Made by a program: the position numbers and the translations under genes. This document shows, piece by piece, positions 46,996 to 55,287 of a stretch of 64,000 nt of DNA; positions within the stretch are counted from its first letter, which is position 1; the number at the start of each line of letters is the position of its first letter. The notes below the pieces were generated by a model. It worked only from the letters and a program-made list of their open reading frames with translations. It was not told the DNA's origin and made no database searches. This DNA is from an uncultured Pelagibacteraceae bacterium (GTDB taxonomy: Bacteria; Pseudomonadota; Alphaproteobacteria; Pelagibacterales; Pelagibacteraceae). The stretch covers positions 117,580-181,579 of the forward strand of contig CACFAI010000001.1 in NCBI GenBank assembly GCA_902564265.1, given 5' to 3'.

Positions 46996-47289
46996 TTATT
47001 TTTTTTTCTTAAAATTTCTATATTCATATTGAATAAAAGCATTAATCATACTTTTCCATACCTTTAGAGTAATCCTGGCATCTATTTTATTCTTTTTAGA
47101 TTTTTTCTTAATACTATTTAAAATTACATTAATTCTTTTTCTATCAACTATTTCACTCTTTTTTTCTTTAAGCTTCAAGACGTTTTGAACAACATTAAAT
47201 CTCTTTTTTAATATTTTGATTAGTTGATTATCAAGTGAATCTAGTTTTTTTCTTAAAACAATTAATTTTTTTTTATTATTAGGCGACAT
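46996..47289 (-). CDS. Chorismate mutase, AroQ type, free-standing
   Basis: A 97-residue helical protein that matches the chorismate mutase fold: LRKKLDSLDNQLIKILKKRF in helix one (catalytic arginine expected near residue 13), KEKKSEIVDRKRINVILNSI in helix two and a C-terminal helix ending in basic residues. The enzyme converts chorismate to prephenate for phenylalanine and tyrosine. It is not fused to prephenate dehydratase or dehydrogenase, and it stands alone between rpmG and ctaA. Confidence 0.82.
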   Translation of the reverse strand: MSPNNKKKLIVLRKKLDSLDNQLIKILKKRFNVVQNVLKLKEKKSEIVDRKRINVILNSIKKKSKKNKIDARITLKVWKSMINAFIQYEYRNFKKKK

Positions 47290-47332
47290 TTAATCTTTTG
47301 GATTTAATTATAATTATTATATTTATTCATAT

Positions 47333-48349
47333 ATGTACATAAATAAAAGTATCGAAAATTTACTATCTTATTGGTTAATTATTATGTTTGTCTTAGTTTC
47401 ATCAATAATAATTGTCGGTGGACTTACTAGGCTAACTGACTCAGGTCTATCAATTACTGAATGGGAATTATTTAAAGGATTTTTACCACCTTTTTCAAAT
47501 ACTGAATGGATTGCTTATTTTAATTTATATAAGGAAATACCTGAATACAAATTACAAAACTTCAATATGTCACTAGATGAATTTAAAGTAATTTTCTGGT
47601 GGGAGTGGGCTCATAGATTTTTGGGTAGAATAATAGGTTTATTTTTTCTAATACCATTAATATATTTTATTTTCAGACTAGGTTTCAAAAAAACTAAATC
47701 ATATATATTTATATTTGTACTGATATGTTTTCAAGGATTTATAGGTTGGTATATGGTTATGAGCGGATTAGTTAACAAAGTTGATGTAAGCCATTTTAGA
47801 TTATCTCTTCACCTTACAACTGCTTTTATTATCTTAACACTCATTCTTTGGCAAATTTTCAATCTTAAAATAAAATTAAAATCTGACTATGGGTATATAA
47901 AATTTAAATTACCTGAGATCTTCATTTTCCTGATTTTTTTACAAATAATTGTTGGTGCCTTTGTTTCGGGTATGGATGCTGGAAAAATTTATAATTCATG
48001 GCCATTAATGGGCTCGACATTTTTTCCAAATGACAATAATCTTTACAACTTGTTTAAGATTTCAGCTTTTAGTGAACCGTCTCTTGTTCAATTTATGCAT
48101 CGAAATCTTGCCTACGTTATAATGTCTGTATATTTGATTACTCTTTATTTGGTAATTTCAAATAAATTAATAAAGTTTAATAAAACAGTTATAGTTTTAG
48201 GTTTAATATTATTGATTCAAATAGTGTTAGGTATTCTGACAGTAACTAGCGGTGCACAAATGTTTATTGCATCTATGCACCAAATTAGTTCAATTCTTCT
48301 TGTAACCTTTAGTGTTTATTTTTTATTTATAAACACTAAGAAAAATTAA
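47333..48349 (+). CDS. ctaA: Haem A synthase (CtaA/Cox15)
   Basis: CtaA oxidises the haem O methyl group to the formyl of haem A for cytochrome c oxidase. The 338-residue protein has eight hydrophobic segments. Its landmarks are VGGLTRLTDSGLSITEW, the haem histidine in WWEWAHRFLGRIIG, HLTTAFIILTLI and a second haem region with QFMHRNLAYVI and SMHQISSILLV. The MDAGKIYNSWPLMGS loop is typical of type 2 enzymes. Its last four bases overlap convergent metY. Confidence 0.95.
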   Translation: MYINKSIENLLSYWLIIMFVLVSSIIIVGGLTRLTDSGLSITEWELFKGFLPPFSNTEWIAYFNLYKEIPEYKLQNFNMSLDEFKVIFWWEWAHRFLGRIIGLFFLIPLIYFIFRLGFKKTKSYIFIFVLICFQGFIGWYMVMSGLVNKVDVSHFRLSLHLTTAFIILTLILWQIFNLKIKLKSDYGYIKFKLPEIFIFLIFLQIIVGAFVSGMDAGKIYNSWPLMGSTFFPNDNNLYNLFKISAFSEPSLVQFMHRNLAYVIMSVYLITLYLVISNKLIKFNKTVIVLGLILLIQIVLGILTVTSGAQMFIASMHQISSILLVTFSVYFLFINTKKN

Positions 48350-49671
48350 CTTACAGCCTTCAGACTTGGTTTACCCGAAGCATCAAGTGCTTGTTTTAAG
48401 TCTGCAATAATATCATCTGGATGCTCAATACCTATTGATAGTCTTATGTATCCAGGTGTAACACCAGCTGCTAATAATTCTTCTTCAGTAAGCTGACTAT
48501 GTGTAGTTGTAGCAGGGTGGATAGCTAAACTTCTAGCATCTCCAATATTTGCTACATGATAAAACATTTTCAAAGCCTCAATAAATTTTTTACCAGCTTC
48601 TACACCGCCTTTAACTTCAATACCTACTAGAGCACCGTTACCTCCAGAAAAATATTTCTTAGTTCTATCGCCAACTGCCCCTTTGTGAAGTGTTGGATAT
48701 ATAACTCTCTCAACATTTTTATGTTTGGTTAGAAAGTCAACTGCTTTTTCAGCATTTGAACAGTGTTGTTTCATTCTTAAAGGTGCTGTCTCTAACCCTT
48801 GTATAATACCCCATGCGTTGTCAGGTGCTAAAGGTGCTCCTAAATCCCTTAATAAACATACTCTTGCTCTTACGGCAAAAGATACATTGGCACCAGTTAA
48901 TTGAGGTACAACTTCACCCCATTTTGCTCCACCGTAACTCATATCTGGTTCATTAAATAAGGGTTGTCTTTTTGGATCAGCTGTCCAGTCAAAATTTCCT
49001 CCATCGACTAAACATCCTCCGATTACTGTACCATGACCTCCAATGAATTTAGTTAATGAATGAACAACAACAGCTGCGCCATGATCTAATGGCTTACATA
49101 TGACTGGTGCTGCAGTATTATCCATTATTAGAGGAATATTGTGCTTTCTTCCAATATCTGAAACTTCTTTAATTGGAAAAACTCTTAAAGCAGGATTAGG
49201 TAATGTTTCTGCATAGAAACATCTAGTTCTGTCATCTATTGCTTTTTCAAAATTTTTTGGATCAGATGGATCAGCGTACCTTACCTCAATACCAAGTTTT
49301 TTTAATGTATGTGTAAATAAGTTTACTGTTCCACCATATAGATCTGTTGAACTAACAAAGTTATCACCTGACTGACATACGTTTAGAATTGCAAAAGTAG
49401 AAGCCGCTTGACCAGAACCAACAGTCACACAAGCTAGTCCATTTTCAATAGCTGCAACTCTTTTTTCTAAGACATCATTTGTTGGGTTCATGATCCTTGT
49501 ATAGATATTTCCAAACTCCTTAAGCGCAAATAGATTTGCTGCATGTCCAGTGTTATTAAACTGATATGATGTTGTTCTATAAATCGGAACGGCAACTGCT
49601 GTAGTTGCTGGATCACTTCTATATTCACCACCATGTAGAGCAATAGTCTCTGGATTCTTTGATTTACTCAT
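48346..49671 (-). CDS. metY: O-acetylhomoserine sulfhydrylase
   Basis: A 441-residue PLP enzyme that makes homocysteine (or methionine) from O-acetylhomoserine and sulfide or methanethiol. It shows TIALHGGEYRSDPATTAVAVP at the start, TVGSGQAASTFAIL, the PLP lysine in VVVHSLTKFIGGHGTVIGG near residue 208, and the C-terminal SIGIEHPDDI region. A strong Shine-Dalgarno (GGGAG) comes before the ATG. SAR11-type cells need reduced sulfur, which this route suits. The roughly 80-base leader is a candidate riboswitch. Confidence 0.94.
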   Translation of the reverse strand: MSKSKNPETIALHGGEYRSDPATTAVAVPIYRTTSYQFNNTGHAANLFALKEFGNIYTRIMNPTNDVLEKRVAAIENGLACVTVGSGQAASTFAILNVCQSGDNFVSSTDLYGGTVNLFTHTLKKLGIEVRYADPSDPKNFEKAIDDRTRCFYAETLPNPALRVFPIKEVSDIGRKHNIPLIMDNTAAPVICKPLDHGAAVVVHSLTKFIGGHGTVIGGCLVDGGNFDWTADPKRQPLFNEPDMSYGGAKWGEVVPQLTGANVSFAVRARVCLLRDLGAPLAPDNAWGIIQGLETAPLRMKQHCSNAEKAVDFLTKHKNVERVIYPTLHKGAVGDRTKKYFSGGNGALVGIEVKGGVEAGKKFIEALKMFYHVANIGDARSLAIHPATTTHSQLTEEELLAAGVTPGYIRLSIGIEHPDDIIADLKQALDASGKPSLKAVS

Positions 49672-49762
49672 TTTTTTCTCCCTTCGTTGATGATTTGTGT
49701 TTTTTGATCAGTAGATATTGTGAATTATGCACTACTTTCATATAATTATTTAGGCTATCATA
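49672..49762 (-). promoter_or_regulatory. Leader of metY, possible riboswitch
   Basis: On the minus strand a TATGAT box (49757-49762) puts the start of transcription about 80 bases before the metY ATG. That leader holds AGTAG ... CTACT (about 49732-49708), a short stem with a 17-base loop, and ends in a strong Shine-Dalgarno. In Pelagibacter ubique metY is reported to be preceded by a SAM-V riboswitch, which covers the ribosome binding site. I see leader length and one stem that would suit, but cannot confirm the conserved pseudoknot. Confidence 0.35.
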
Positions 49763-49796
49763 AGGTAATTGGAAAAAACAAGATAAATATAATAAT

Positions 49797-49824
49797 TTGA
49801 CAATAGGCTATTTCTAAGTATTAA
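49797..49824 (+). promoter_or_regulatory. Promoter of rplM-rpsI
   Basis: A consensus -35 TTGACA (49797-49802) is followed after 16 bases by TATTAA (49819-49824). The predicted start is about five bases before the rplM ATG at 49836, leaving no room for a Shine-Dalgarno sequence. This is the best -35 match seen in the window, as expected for a ribosomal protein operon. Confidence 0.55.
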
Positions 49825-49835
49825 TCCCCGCAAAC

Positions 49836-50294
49836 ATGACTAAATTCGTTAAAAAAAGTGAAATAAACTGTAAGTGGTATGAAATTGACGCCAAAAATGC
49901 AGTTGTGGGTAGATTAGCAACTGTAATTACAAAAATAATTAGGGGTAAAAATAGCCCTAAATTCTCACCTCACATGGATCATGGTGATTTTGTAGTGGTA
50001 AAAAATATAGAACACATAAAATTTACTGGAAATAAATTTGAAAATAAAAAATATTACCGACACACAGGTTATCCTGGTGGTATAAAAGAAACAACACCTG
50101 AAAAATTACATCAAAAAAAACCAGAGGAAGTATTAAAATTGGCGGTGAAAAGAATGTTGCCAGGTGGAGCTTTGGGAAAAAAACAATTATCCAAACTTAA
50201 AGTTTATGTTGGAGAAAAACATCCTCATGAGTCTCAAAGTCCAGAATTGATTGATGTGTCAAAATTAAATAATAAAAATATTGTCAGAAATTAA
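49836..50294 (+). CDS. rplM: 50S ribosomal protein L13
   Basis: L13 (152 residues) is an early-assembling large-subunit protein. Motifs include WYEIDAKNAVVGRLATVI, FSPHMDHGDFVVVKN, KYYRHTGYPGGIKE and VKRMLPGGALGKKQLSKL. It is followed by rpsI two bases later, the conserved bacterial pair. A good promoter lies immediately upstream, with almost no leader. Confidence 0.97.
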   Translation: MTKFVKKSEINCKWYEIDAKNAVVGRLATVITKIIRGKNSPKFSPHMDHGDFVVVKNIEHIKFTGNKFENKKYYRHTGYPGGIKETTPEKLHQKKPEEVLKLAVKRMLPGGALGKKQLSKLKVYVGEKHPHESQSPELIDVSKLNNKNIVRN

Positions 50295-50296
50295 TT

Positions 50297-50719
50297 ATGG
50301 CATCAGAAAATATACAAAGTATGGGTAATTTCACAGAAAGTAAATACGCTACTGGAAGACGAAAAAAGTCAATTGCTAAAGTTTGGCTTAAAAAAGGTAG
50401 TGGTAATATTTTTGTTAATGGTAAGAAATATGACGAATATTTTAAAAGATCTAATCATGTTAATCAATTGTTACGTCCTTTTGAGCTTATTGAACAATCA
50501 ACTTCTTACGACGTAAGATGTTCTGTGAAGGGCGGTGGACATAGTGGCCAAGTTGGAGCCATGATACATGGTATTTCTAAAGCTTTATTGTTATTCGACG
50601 CTTCATTCAAAGCTTCTTTAAAAAAAGAAAAACTTACCACTAGAGATTCTCGTTCTGTTGAGCGTAAAAAATACGGTCATAGAAAAGCAAGAAGAAGCTT
50701 TCAGTTTTCTAAAAGATAA
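50297..50719 (+). CDS. rpsI: 30S ribosomal protein S9
   Basis: A 140-residue small-subunit protein. It shows YATGRRKKSIAKVWLKKGSG, QLLRPFELI, DVRCSVKGGGHSGQVGAMIHGISKAL and the C-terminal DSRSVERKKYGHRKARRSFQFSKR tail, whose last residues touch P-site tRNA. The N-terminal 15-residue extension is common in alphaproteobacteria. It is cotranscribed with rplM. Confidence 0.97.
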   Translation: MASENIQSMGNFTESKYATGRRKKSIAKVWLKKGSGNIFVNGKKYDEYFKRSNHVNQLLRPFELIEQSTSYDVRCSVKGGGHSGQVGAMIHGISKALLLFDASFKASLKKEKLTTRDSRSVERKKYGHRKARRSFQFSKR

Positions 50720-50738
50720 TTACTTTTTTACAATCAAC

Positions 50739-50747
50739 TGTTATAAT
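50739..50747 (+). promoter_or_regulatory. Extended -10 promoter of argC
   Basis: TG-T-TATAAT is a perfect extended -10. It ends five bases before the argC ATG at 50753, so transcription should start on or beside the start codon. No Shine-Dalgarno sequence is present and the -35 region is weak. Confidence 0.5.
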
Positions 50748-50752
50748 AATTT

Positions 50753-51769
50753 ATGGACAAACTTAACGTATTAATTGCGGGCTCAACGGGTTATATTGGA
50801 ACTCAATTGGTGAAACTCCTCTGTAAACACAAAAATGTAAAAATAAAATATCTTTGTGGGAATACATCTGTTGGTAAGAATATTTCATACTACGATAAAG
50901 ATTTTAAGAAATACAAGCTACCAAAGATAATCAAGATTAATTATAAACTATTTAAAGATGTAGATGTTATATTTACATCCTTGCCTAATGGCGAGTCTCA
51001 AAAAATTGCTAACAAACTATTAAAAAAAAATATCATGATTGATCTATCAGCTGATTTTAGATTAACGAATGCAAAAATATATAACAAATATTATGGGATA
51101 AAGCATATATCTTTAAATAATCTTAAAAAAAGTATTTATGGCTTAACTGAAATTAACAAGAAAAATTTATCAAAAGGTAAAATTATAGCTTGTCCAGGTT
51201 GTTATCCTACTTCTATACTTTTACCTTTATTTCCTTTAATTAAAAAAAATTTAATTGATTTTAAAAATATTGTTATTGACTCAAAATCAGGTTTTTCCGG
51301 AGCTGGTCGTGGCGTTCATAAAAAATTCAAGAATAAAAATCTATATGGTTCAACAAGCGCTTATGGAATAGCCTCTCATAGACATAATGCGGAAATTCAA
51401 CAGGAACTAAGTAATGTTAAAAAAAATATAGAATTTACTTTCACTCCTCATATACTTCCCATGTTTCGAGGGATTTTATCAACTATTTACTTAAATTATA
51501 AAAGTAAATCTAATTTGAATAAAATATACAATGAATTAAGAAGATATTATATGAAAGATAAATTTATAAAAATATTGAAGAATAAAGCTCTAAGCACGAA
51601 TGATGTTATTAACACAAATAATTGCCAAATATCAGTTTGTAGATCTAAGGATAAAAAAAAATTAATTATTCTAAGCAGTATAGATAATTTGATAAAAGGT
51701 GGGGCAGGGCAAGCGGTTCAGAATTTAAATCTTATCTATAATTTTAAGTTTAATGAAGGTTTAAAATGA
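50753..51769 (+). CDS. argC: N-acetyl-gamma-glutamyl-phosphate reductase
   Basis: ArgC reduces N-acetylglutamyl phosphate with NADPH in arginine synthesis. The 338-residue protein starts with the Rossmann motif LIAGSTGYIGTQLVKLL. Its catalytic cysteine is in CPGCYPTSILLPLFPL (near residue 149), and KSGFSGAGRGV and HRHNAEIQQEL are typical of the family. The stop overlaps the start of a small lipoprotein gene (ATGA). Confidence 0.95.
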   Translation: MDKLNVLIAGSTGYIGTQLVKLLCKHKNVKIKYLCGNTSVGKNISYYDKDFKKYKLPKIIKINYKLFKDVDVIFTSLPNGESQKIANKLLKKNIMIDLSADFRLTNAKIYNKYYGIKHISLNNLKKSIYGLTEINKKNLSKGKIIACPGCYPTSILLPLFPLIKKNLIDFKNIVIDSKSGFSGAGRGVHKKFKNKNLYGSTSAYGIASHRHNAEIQQELSNVKKNIEFTFTPHILPMFRGILSTIYLNYKSKSNLNKIYNELRRYYMKDKFIKILKNKALSTNDVINTNNCQISVCRSKDKKKLIILSSIDNLIKGGAGQAVQNLNLIYNFKFNEGLK

Positions 51770-51927
51770 AAAATTTTTTATTCATAATATTTTTTATTTT
51801 AATTTCATGTAGCAAAAAGGATCTTAAGACAGAGGTTATCGATATTAATAAAAAAATGACTTTTGAAGAGTTTAGAGTTTTGATTGAAAATAATGGAAAC
51901 ATTAAAGATTACCCAAATATAGACTGA
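51766..51927 (+). CDS. Small lipoprotein (53 residues)
   Basis: A short gene sits exactly between argC and hom: ATG overlaps the argC stop by four bases and TGA shares its last base with the hom start. The product MKNFLFIIFFILISCSKKD... has a strong lipoprotein signal with lipobox LISC (Cys15), then a 38-residue acidic/polar tail. The stop and start overlaps on both sides and the clear lipobox make it very likely a real gene. The function is unknown; nearby amino-acid genes do not need a lipoprotein. Confidence 0.7.
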   Translation: MKNFLFIIFFILISCSKKDLKTEVIDINKKMTFEEFRVLIENNGNIKDYPNID

Positions 51928-53216
51928 TGAAAAAAGAATTTAATATTGCGATTGTAGGATTAGGACAAATAGGTATTTTTCTTTATAATGAACTCAAAAG
52001 AAATCAAAAAACTATTCAACTTTTAACAGGAAAAAAAATTAAAATTGTTGGTTTATCAGCAAGAAATAAAAATAAAAAAAGAAGATACCCAATTAATAAA
52101 AAGATCTTTTTTAAAGATCCAATTAAAATGCTTAAGAGTAAACAAGTTGATATTTTGTTTGAATGTATTGGATTATCAGATGGAATGTCAAAGAGATGTG
52201 TTGAGTTTGCTTTGAATAGGAAAATTCATGTCATAACTCCAAACAAAGCCTTAATATCAAAACATGGTGACAAACTTTCTTCAATTGCTGAAAATAAAAG
52301 AGTAAATTTAGAGTTTGAAGCATCTGTTGGAGGTGGTATTCCAATTCTTAGAACAATAAAAGATAGTCTTGCAACCAATCACATTACAAAAGTTTATGGA
52401 ATATTGAACGGAACATGTAATTACATATTGTCTGAGATGGAAAAAACAAAAGATAATTTTAAAAATGTCCTTACCAAAGCCCAAAAATTGGGGTATGCAG
52501 AACCAGGTAATCCAAAATTAGATTTAAATGGGTATGACGCTCTTGCTAAAGTTAAAATTCTATCTGCTTTAGCATTTAATAAACGTTTATCGAATTCAGT
52601 TTCTTTAATGGAAGGAATAGAAAATGTCGAACCAAAGGATTTTGAAATAGCAGATCAATTAAATCTTAGAATAAAATTATTAGGTATTACAGAAATCATC
52701 AATAATAAGCTTTTTGAAAGGGTTCACCCATGTTTGGTCAAAAAGAATACATATATTGGAAATGTAGGCGGCGTAATGAACGCAGTAATATTAGAAGGAA
52801 AACCAGTTGGAGAGAGTGTTTTGCAAGGTGAAGGGGCAGGGCCTGAACCTACATCATCGGCACTAATGTCAGATTTAATGTCAATTTTGAGAGGAAATAT
52901 TAAATATCCTTTTGGCATTCCTAATGCAAAACGAAATAAAATTAGAAGTTATGATCTTAATAATTATGAAAATTCTTTGTATATTCGATTTGAAGTAAAA
53001 GACAAACAGGGTGTATTATCTCAAATCACAAAAAACTTAGCTAATAATAAAATTTCTATTCAAAGATTAATACAAATTCCGAATAATAAAAACAAAACAG
53101 CTTCAATTGTTATTATTACACATGCAACTAAACAAATAAATTCAGATAAATGTGTTAGATCATTACAAAAAAACAAAAATGTGCTTAAAAAGCCTGTTTT
53201 ATTAAGGCTTTTTTAG
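51927..53216 (+). CDS. hom: Homoserine dehydrogenase
   Basis: Hom reduces aspartate semialdehyde to homoserine for threonine and methionine. The 429 residues start with AIVGLGQIGIFLYNEL (NAD(P)-binding), continue with ECIGLSDGMSKR and ITPNKALISKHG, and carry the catalytic region VGGGIPILRTIKDSLA and GYAEPGNPKLDLNGYDALAK. A C-terminal ACT domain (about 350-425) provides feedback control in the family. Threonine regulation is therefore likely. An intrinsic terminator hairpin is built into the last codons. Confidence 0.95.
   Translation: MKKEFNIAIVGLGQIGIFLYNELKRNQKTIQLLTGKKIKIVGLSARNKNKKRRYPINKKIFFKDPIKMLKSKQVDILFECIGLSDGMSKRCVEFALNRKIHVITPNKALISKHGDKLSSIAENKRVNLEFEASVGGGIPILRTIKDSLATNHITKVYGILNGTCNYILSEMEKTKDNFKNVLTKAQKLGYAEPGNPKLDLNGYDALAKVKILSALAFNKRLSNSVSLMEGIENVEPKDFEIADQLNLRIKLLGITEIINNKLFERVHPCLVKKNTYIGNVGGVMNAVILEGKPVGESVLQGEGAGPEPTSSALMSDLMSILRGNIKYPFGIPNAKRNKIRSYDLNNYENSLYIRFEVKDKQGVLSQITKNLANNKISIQRLIQIPNNKNKTASIVIITHATKQINSDKCVRSLQKNKNVLKKPVLLRLF
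53187..53214 (+). terminator. Intrinsic terminator inside the hom 3' end
   Basis: AAAAAGCCT (53187-53195) pairs perfectly with AGGCTTTTT (53205-53213) around a nine-base loop, and the T-run is part of the descending arm and the tail. The stem encodes the last nine residues and stop of hom. It is the clearest Rho-independent terminator in the window. It would separate hom from the AEC transporter that starts five bases after the stem. Confidence 0.65.
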
Positions 53217-53218
53217 TA

Positions 53219-54115
53219 ATGGAAATATACGTAAAGATATTTGAAGTTATTTTTCCAGTTTTTTTTGTCATAGGTATTGGTTACTATTTAGGTAAAAAAA
53301 ATCCAAAATTTGACACTAATTTTATAACAAATTTTGCTGGAAATATTGGTACACCAGCGATGATCTTTTATACTGTTACGACAACAGGCATAACTCTAAG
53401 TATTTTTGTTCATTACTTTGCATATGCTATTTTAATGATTGGTGGTTTTGCAATAGTTGGACTTATAGTACTTTTTCTCCTTAAAAAAGATCTTAGTATG
53501 GAACTTCCACCATTAATTCTTCCAAATACTGGGAATATGGGTGTTCCAATTTGTTTATTTGCCTATGGAATTCAAGGTTTAGGAGTAGCTTCTGCTGTTG
53601 CTTCCGTAATTATTCTTTTTCATTTTACACTAGGTGTTTTTTTAGCAAAAAAAAAATTTTCATTTGATATTCTTATTAAAAGTCCACCTGTATACGCAAT
53701 TATAGTCTCTGTTTTTTTTCTATTTTTTGATATCAAAACACCTTTGTTTCTTGAAAACACAACTTTTCTTCTCACTTATGCAACTATTTTTTTGGTATTG
53801 ATGTCTTTGGGTATTGCATTAACAAGGTTTAAATTTTCTTTTCGAGACTCAATTATATTCTCATTATTAAGAGTTATAATAGGTCCCATTATAGGCTTTG
53901 CCGTTATTTACTATTTTGATCTTTCAGGATTTCCTGCAGGAGTACTTTTAATACAAAGTGCTATGCCAAGTGCTATATTGAACTATTTAGTTGGAAGCAT
54001 GTATTCTCCCAAAAAAATTGTTGATAGTATTGCAAGTACAATTGTTACATCAACTTTAATGTCATTTATCACTATTCCTATTGTGGTATTCTTTGCTTTA
54101 AGATATTTCAATTAA
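53219..54115 (+). CDS. AEC (auxin efflux carrier) family transporter
   Basis: A 298-residue inner-membrane protein with about ten hydrophobic segments. The pattern FPVFFVIGIGYYLG, ILPNTGNMGVPICLFAYG and the C-terminal QSAMPSAILNYLVGSMY are hallmarks of the AEC/membrane transport family (PF03547). Substrates of bacterial members include malate and other organic anions, and cannot be told here. It follows hom by two bases, but the hom terminator suggests separate expression. Confidence 0.88.
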   Translation: MEIYVKIFEVIFPVFFVIGIGYYLGKKNPKFDTNFITNFAGNIGTPAMIFYTVTTTGITLSIFVHYFAYAILMIGGFAIVGLIVLFLLKKDLSMELPPLILPNTGNMGVPICLFAYGIQGLGVASAVASVIILFHFTLGVFLAKKKFSFDILIKSPPVYAIIVSVFFLFFDIKTPLFLENTTFLLTYATIFLVLMSLGIALTRFKFSFRDSIIFSLLRVIIGPIIGFAVIYYFDLSGFPAGVLLIQSAMPSAILNYLVGSMYSPKKIVDSIASTIVTSTLMSFITIPIVVFFALRYFN

Positions 54116-54128
54116 ATATAATATATAA

Positions 54129-54980
54129 ATGAAAGCTATAACTTTTAATCTATTAGCGTGGGTAATGCTCCCCATAATGGATGGTTTTGCTAAATATCTC
54201 AGTTCTGATCTTCCAGTTTTACAAATTACGTGGGCACGATACTTTTTCACTGTAGCATTTACATTACCAATAATGTTTTTCTTTTTTAGAAAAAATCTTG
54301 TTTGGACTGATAAACCTAAACTACAACTTATTAGAGGTTTAATTTTATTAACCGCAAACGTTTGTTTTTTTTATTCAATTTCAATAATTTCGTTGGCAAA
54401 GGCTCTTACATTAGCATTCATTGCTCCTTTAATTGTTACAGCATTTTCTCCAATTTTTTTAGGTGAGAAAGTTGGTTTTAGAAGATGGTCTGCAGTTATA
54501 ATTGGTTTTATTGGATCTATGGTAGTAATCAGACCAGGATTTGTAGAAATAAACTTAGCAAGTTTAGCGGCTTTAGGAACTGGGGTTATGTATGGTTTTT
54601 ATTTAATAATTACACGAAAACTAAGTTCATCTGATAATCCATTATTAACTTTATTATTAACTGGTGTAGTAGGGGCCATAATAATCTCATTTGTTATGCC
54701 TTTCGTATGGATTAAACCTACCTTAAATCAATGGTCTATGATGGCGGCTATTGGAATATTTGCATGTGTAGGTCATTTATTTATTATATTGTCTCTTAAA
54801 TATGCAGATGCTTCGAAATTAGCTCCATTTAGTTATTTTGAGATAGTTACAAATATTATAATAGGATATTACTTCTTTAGCGATTTCCCTGATAAATGGA
54901 CTTTCCTAGGTTTATTTATTATTATTCTTAGTGGTATCTATATATCAAGGCGAGAGAACATCATTAAAAGACTTAAATAA
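54129..54980 (+). CDS. EamA/DMT-family transporter
   Basis: A 283-residue ten-helix transporter of the drug/metabolite superfamily. Each half carries an EamA domain; the first ends in IAPLIVTAFSPIFLGEKVGFRRW and the second in SYFEIVTNIIIGYYFFSDFP. The N-terminal MLPIMDGFAKYLSSDLP and WARYFFT are typical. It probably exports amino acids, nucleotides or similar small molecules. It lies 13 bases after the AEC gene. It is the last gene before a 400-base non-coding stretch. Confidence 0.88.
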   Translation: MKAITFNLLAWVMLPIMDGFAKYLSSDLPVLQITWARYFFTVAFTLPIMFFFFRKNLVWTDKPKLQLIRGLILLTANVCFFYSISIISLAKALTLAFIAPLIVTAFSPIFLGEKVGFRRWSAVIIGFIGSMVVIRPGFVEINLASLAALGTGVMYGFYLIITRKLSSSDNPLLTLLLTGVVGAIIISFVMPFVWIKPTLNQWSMMAAIGIFACVGHLFIILSLKYADASKLAPFSYFEIVTNIIIGYYFFSDFPDKWTFLGLFIIILSGIYISRRENIIKRLK

Positions 54981-55189
54981 ATAGGTAATATAAGTTTACT
55001 AATTAGTTAAGTAACACTTTAATATATTATTGTAAACTATTGTTATTATTGAATATTATTAGTATTGTTAAAGGAATATTTTTGGTAAAAAAACTAAAAA
55101 AACTGTAAATTAATGATAAAAATGAAAAAACCTTTAAAATAGCCATTAATATTAGATCAAAGACAGTGAAAAATCAAAAAAAAGGGGGT

Positions 55190-55222
55190 GTCTAAAACTA
55201 TGATTGTTCAATAATTTTAGAC
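55190..55222. repeat. Inverted repeat, 8-bp arms
   Basis: GTCTAAAA at 55190-55197 pairs with TTTTAGAC at 55215-55222 around a 17-base loop. A G-run (AAGGGGG) precedes the left arm. It could form a hairpin in RNA or mark a protein site. No gene overlaps it. Confidence 0.5.
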
Positions 55223-55258
55223 CAATGCAGATATTGAATATGCTATTTAAACGGCCAT

Positions 55259-55287
55259 AGAGGGGTCAATTTTAAGAATTACCCTCT
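55259..55287. repeat. Inverted repeat, 6-bp GC-containing arms
   Basis: AGAGGG at 55259-55264 pairs with CCCTCT at 55282-55287 around a 17-base loop, the same loop size as the repeat at 55190. The two hairpins lie 36 bases apart. Both are isolated in an otherwise featureless region. This may be coincidence or part of one structured element. Confidence 0.45.
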
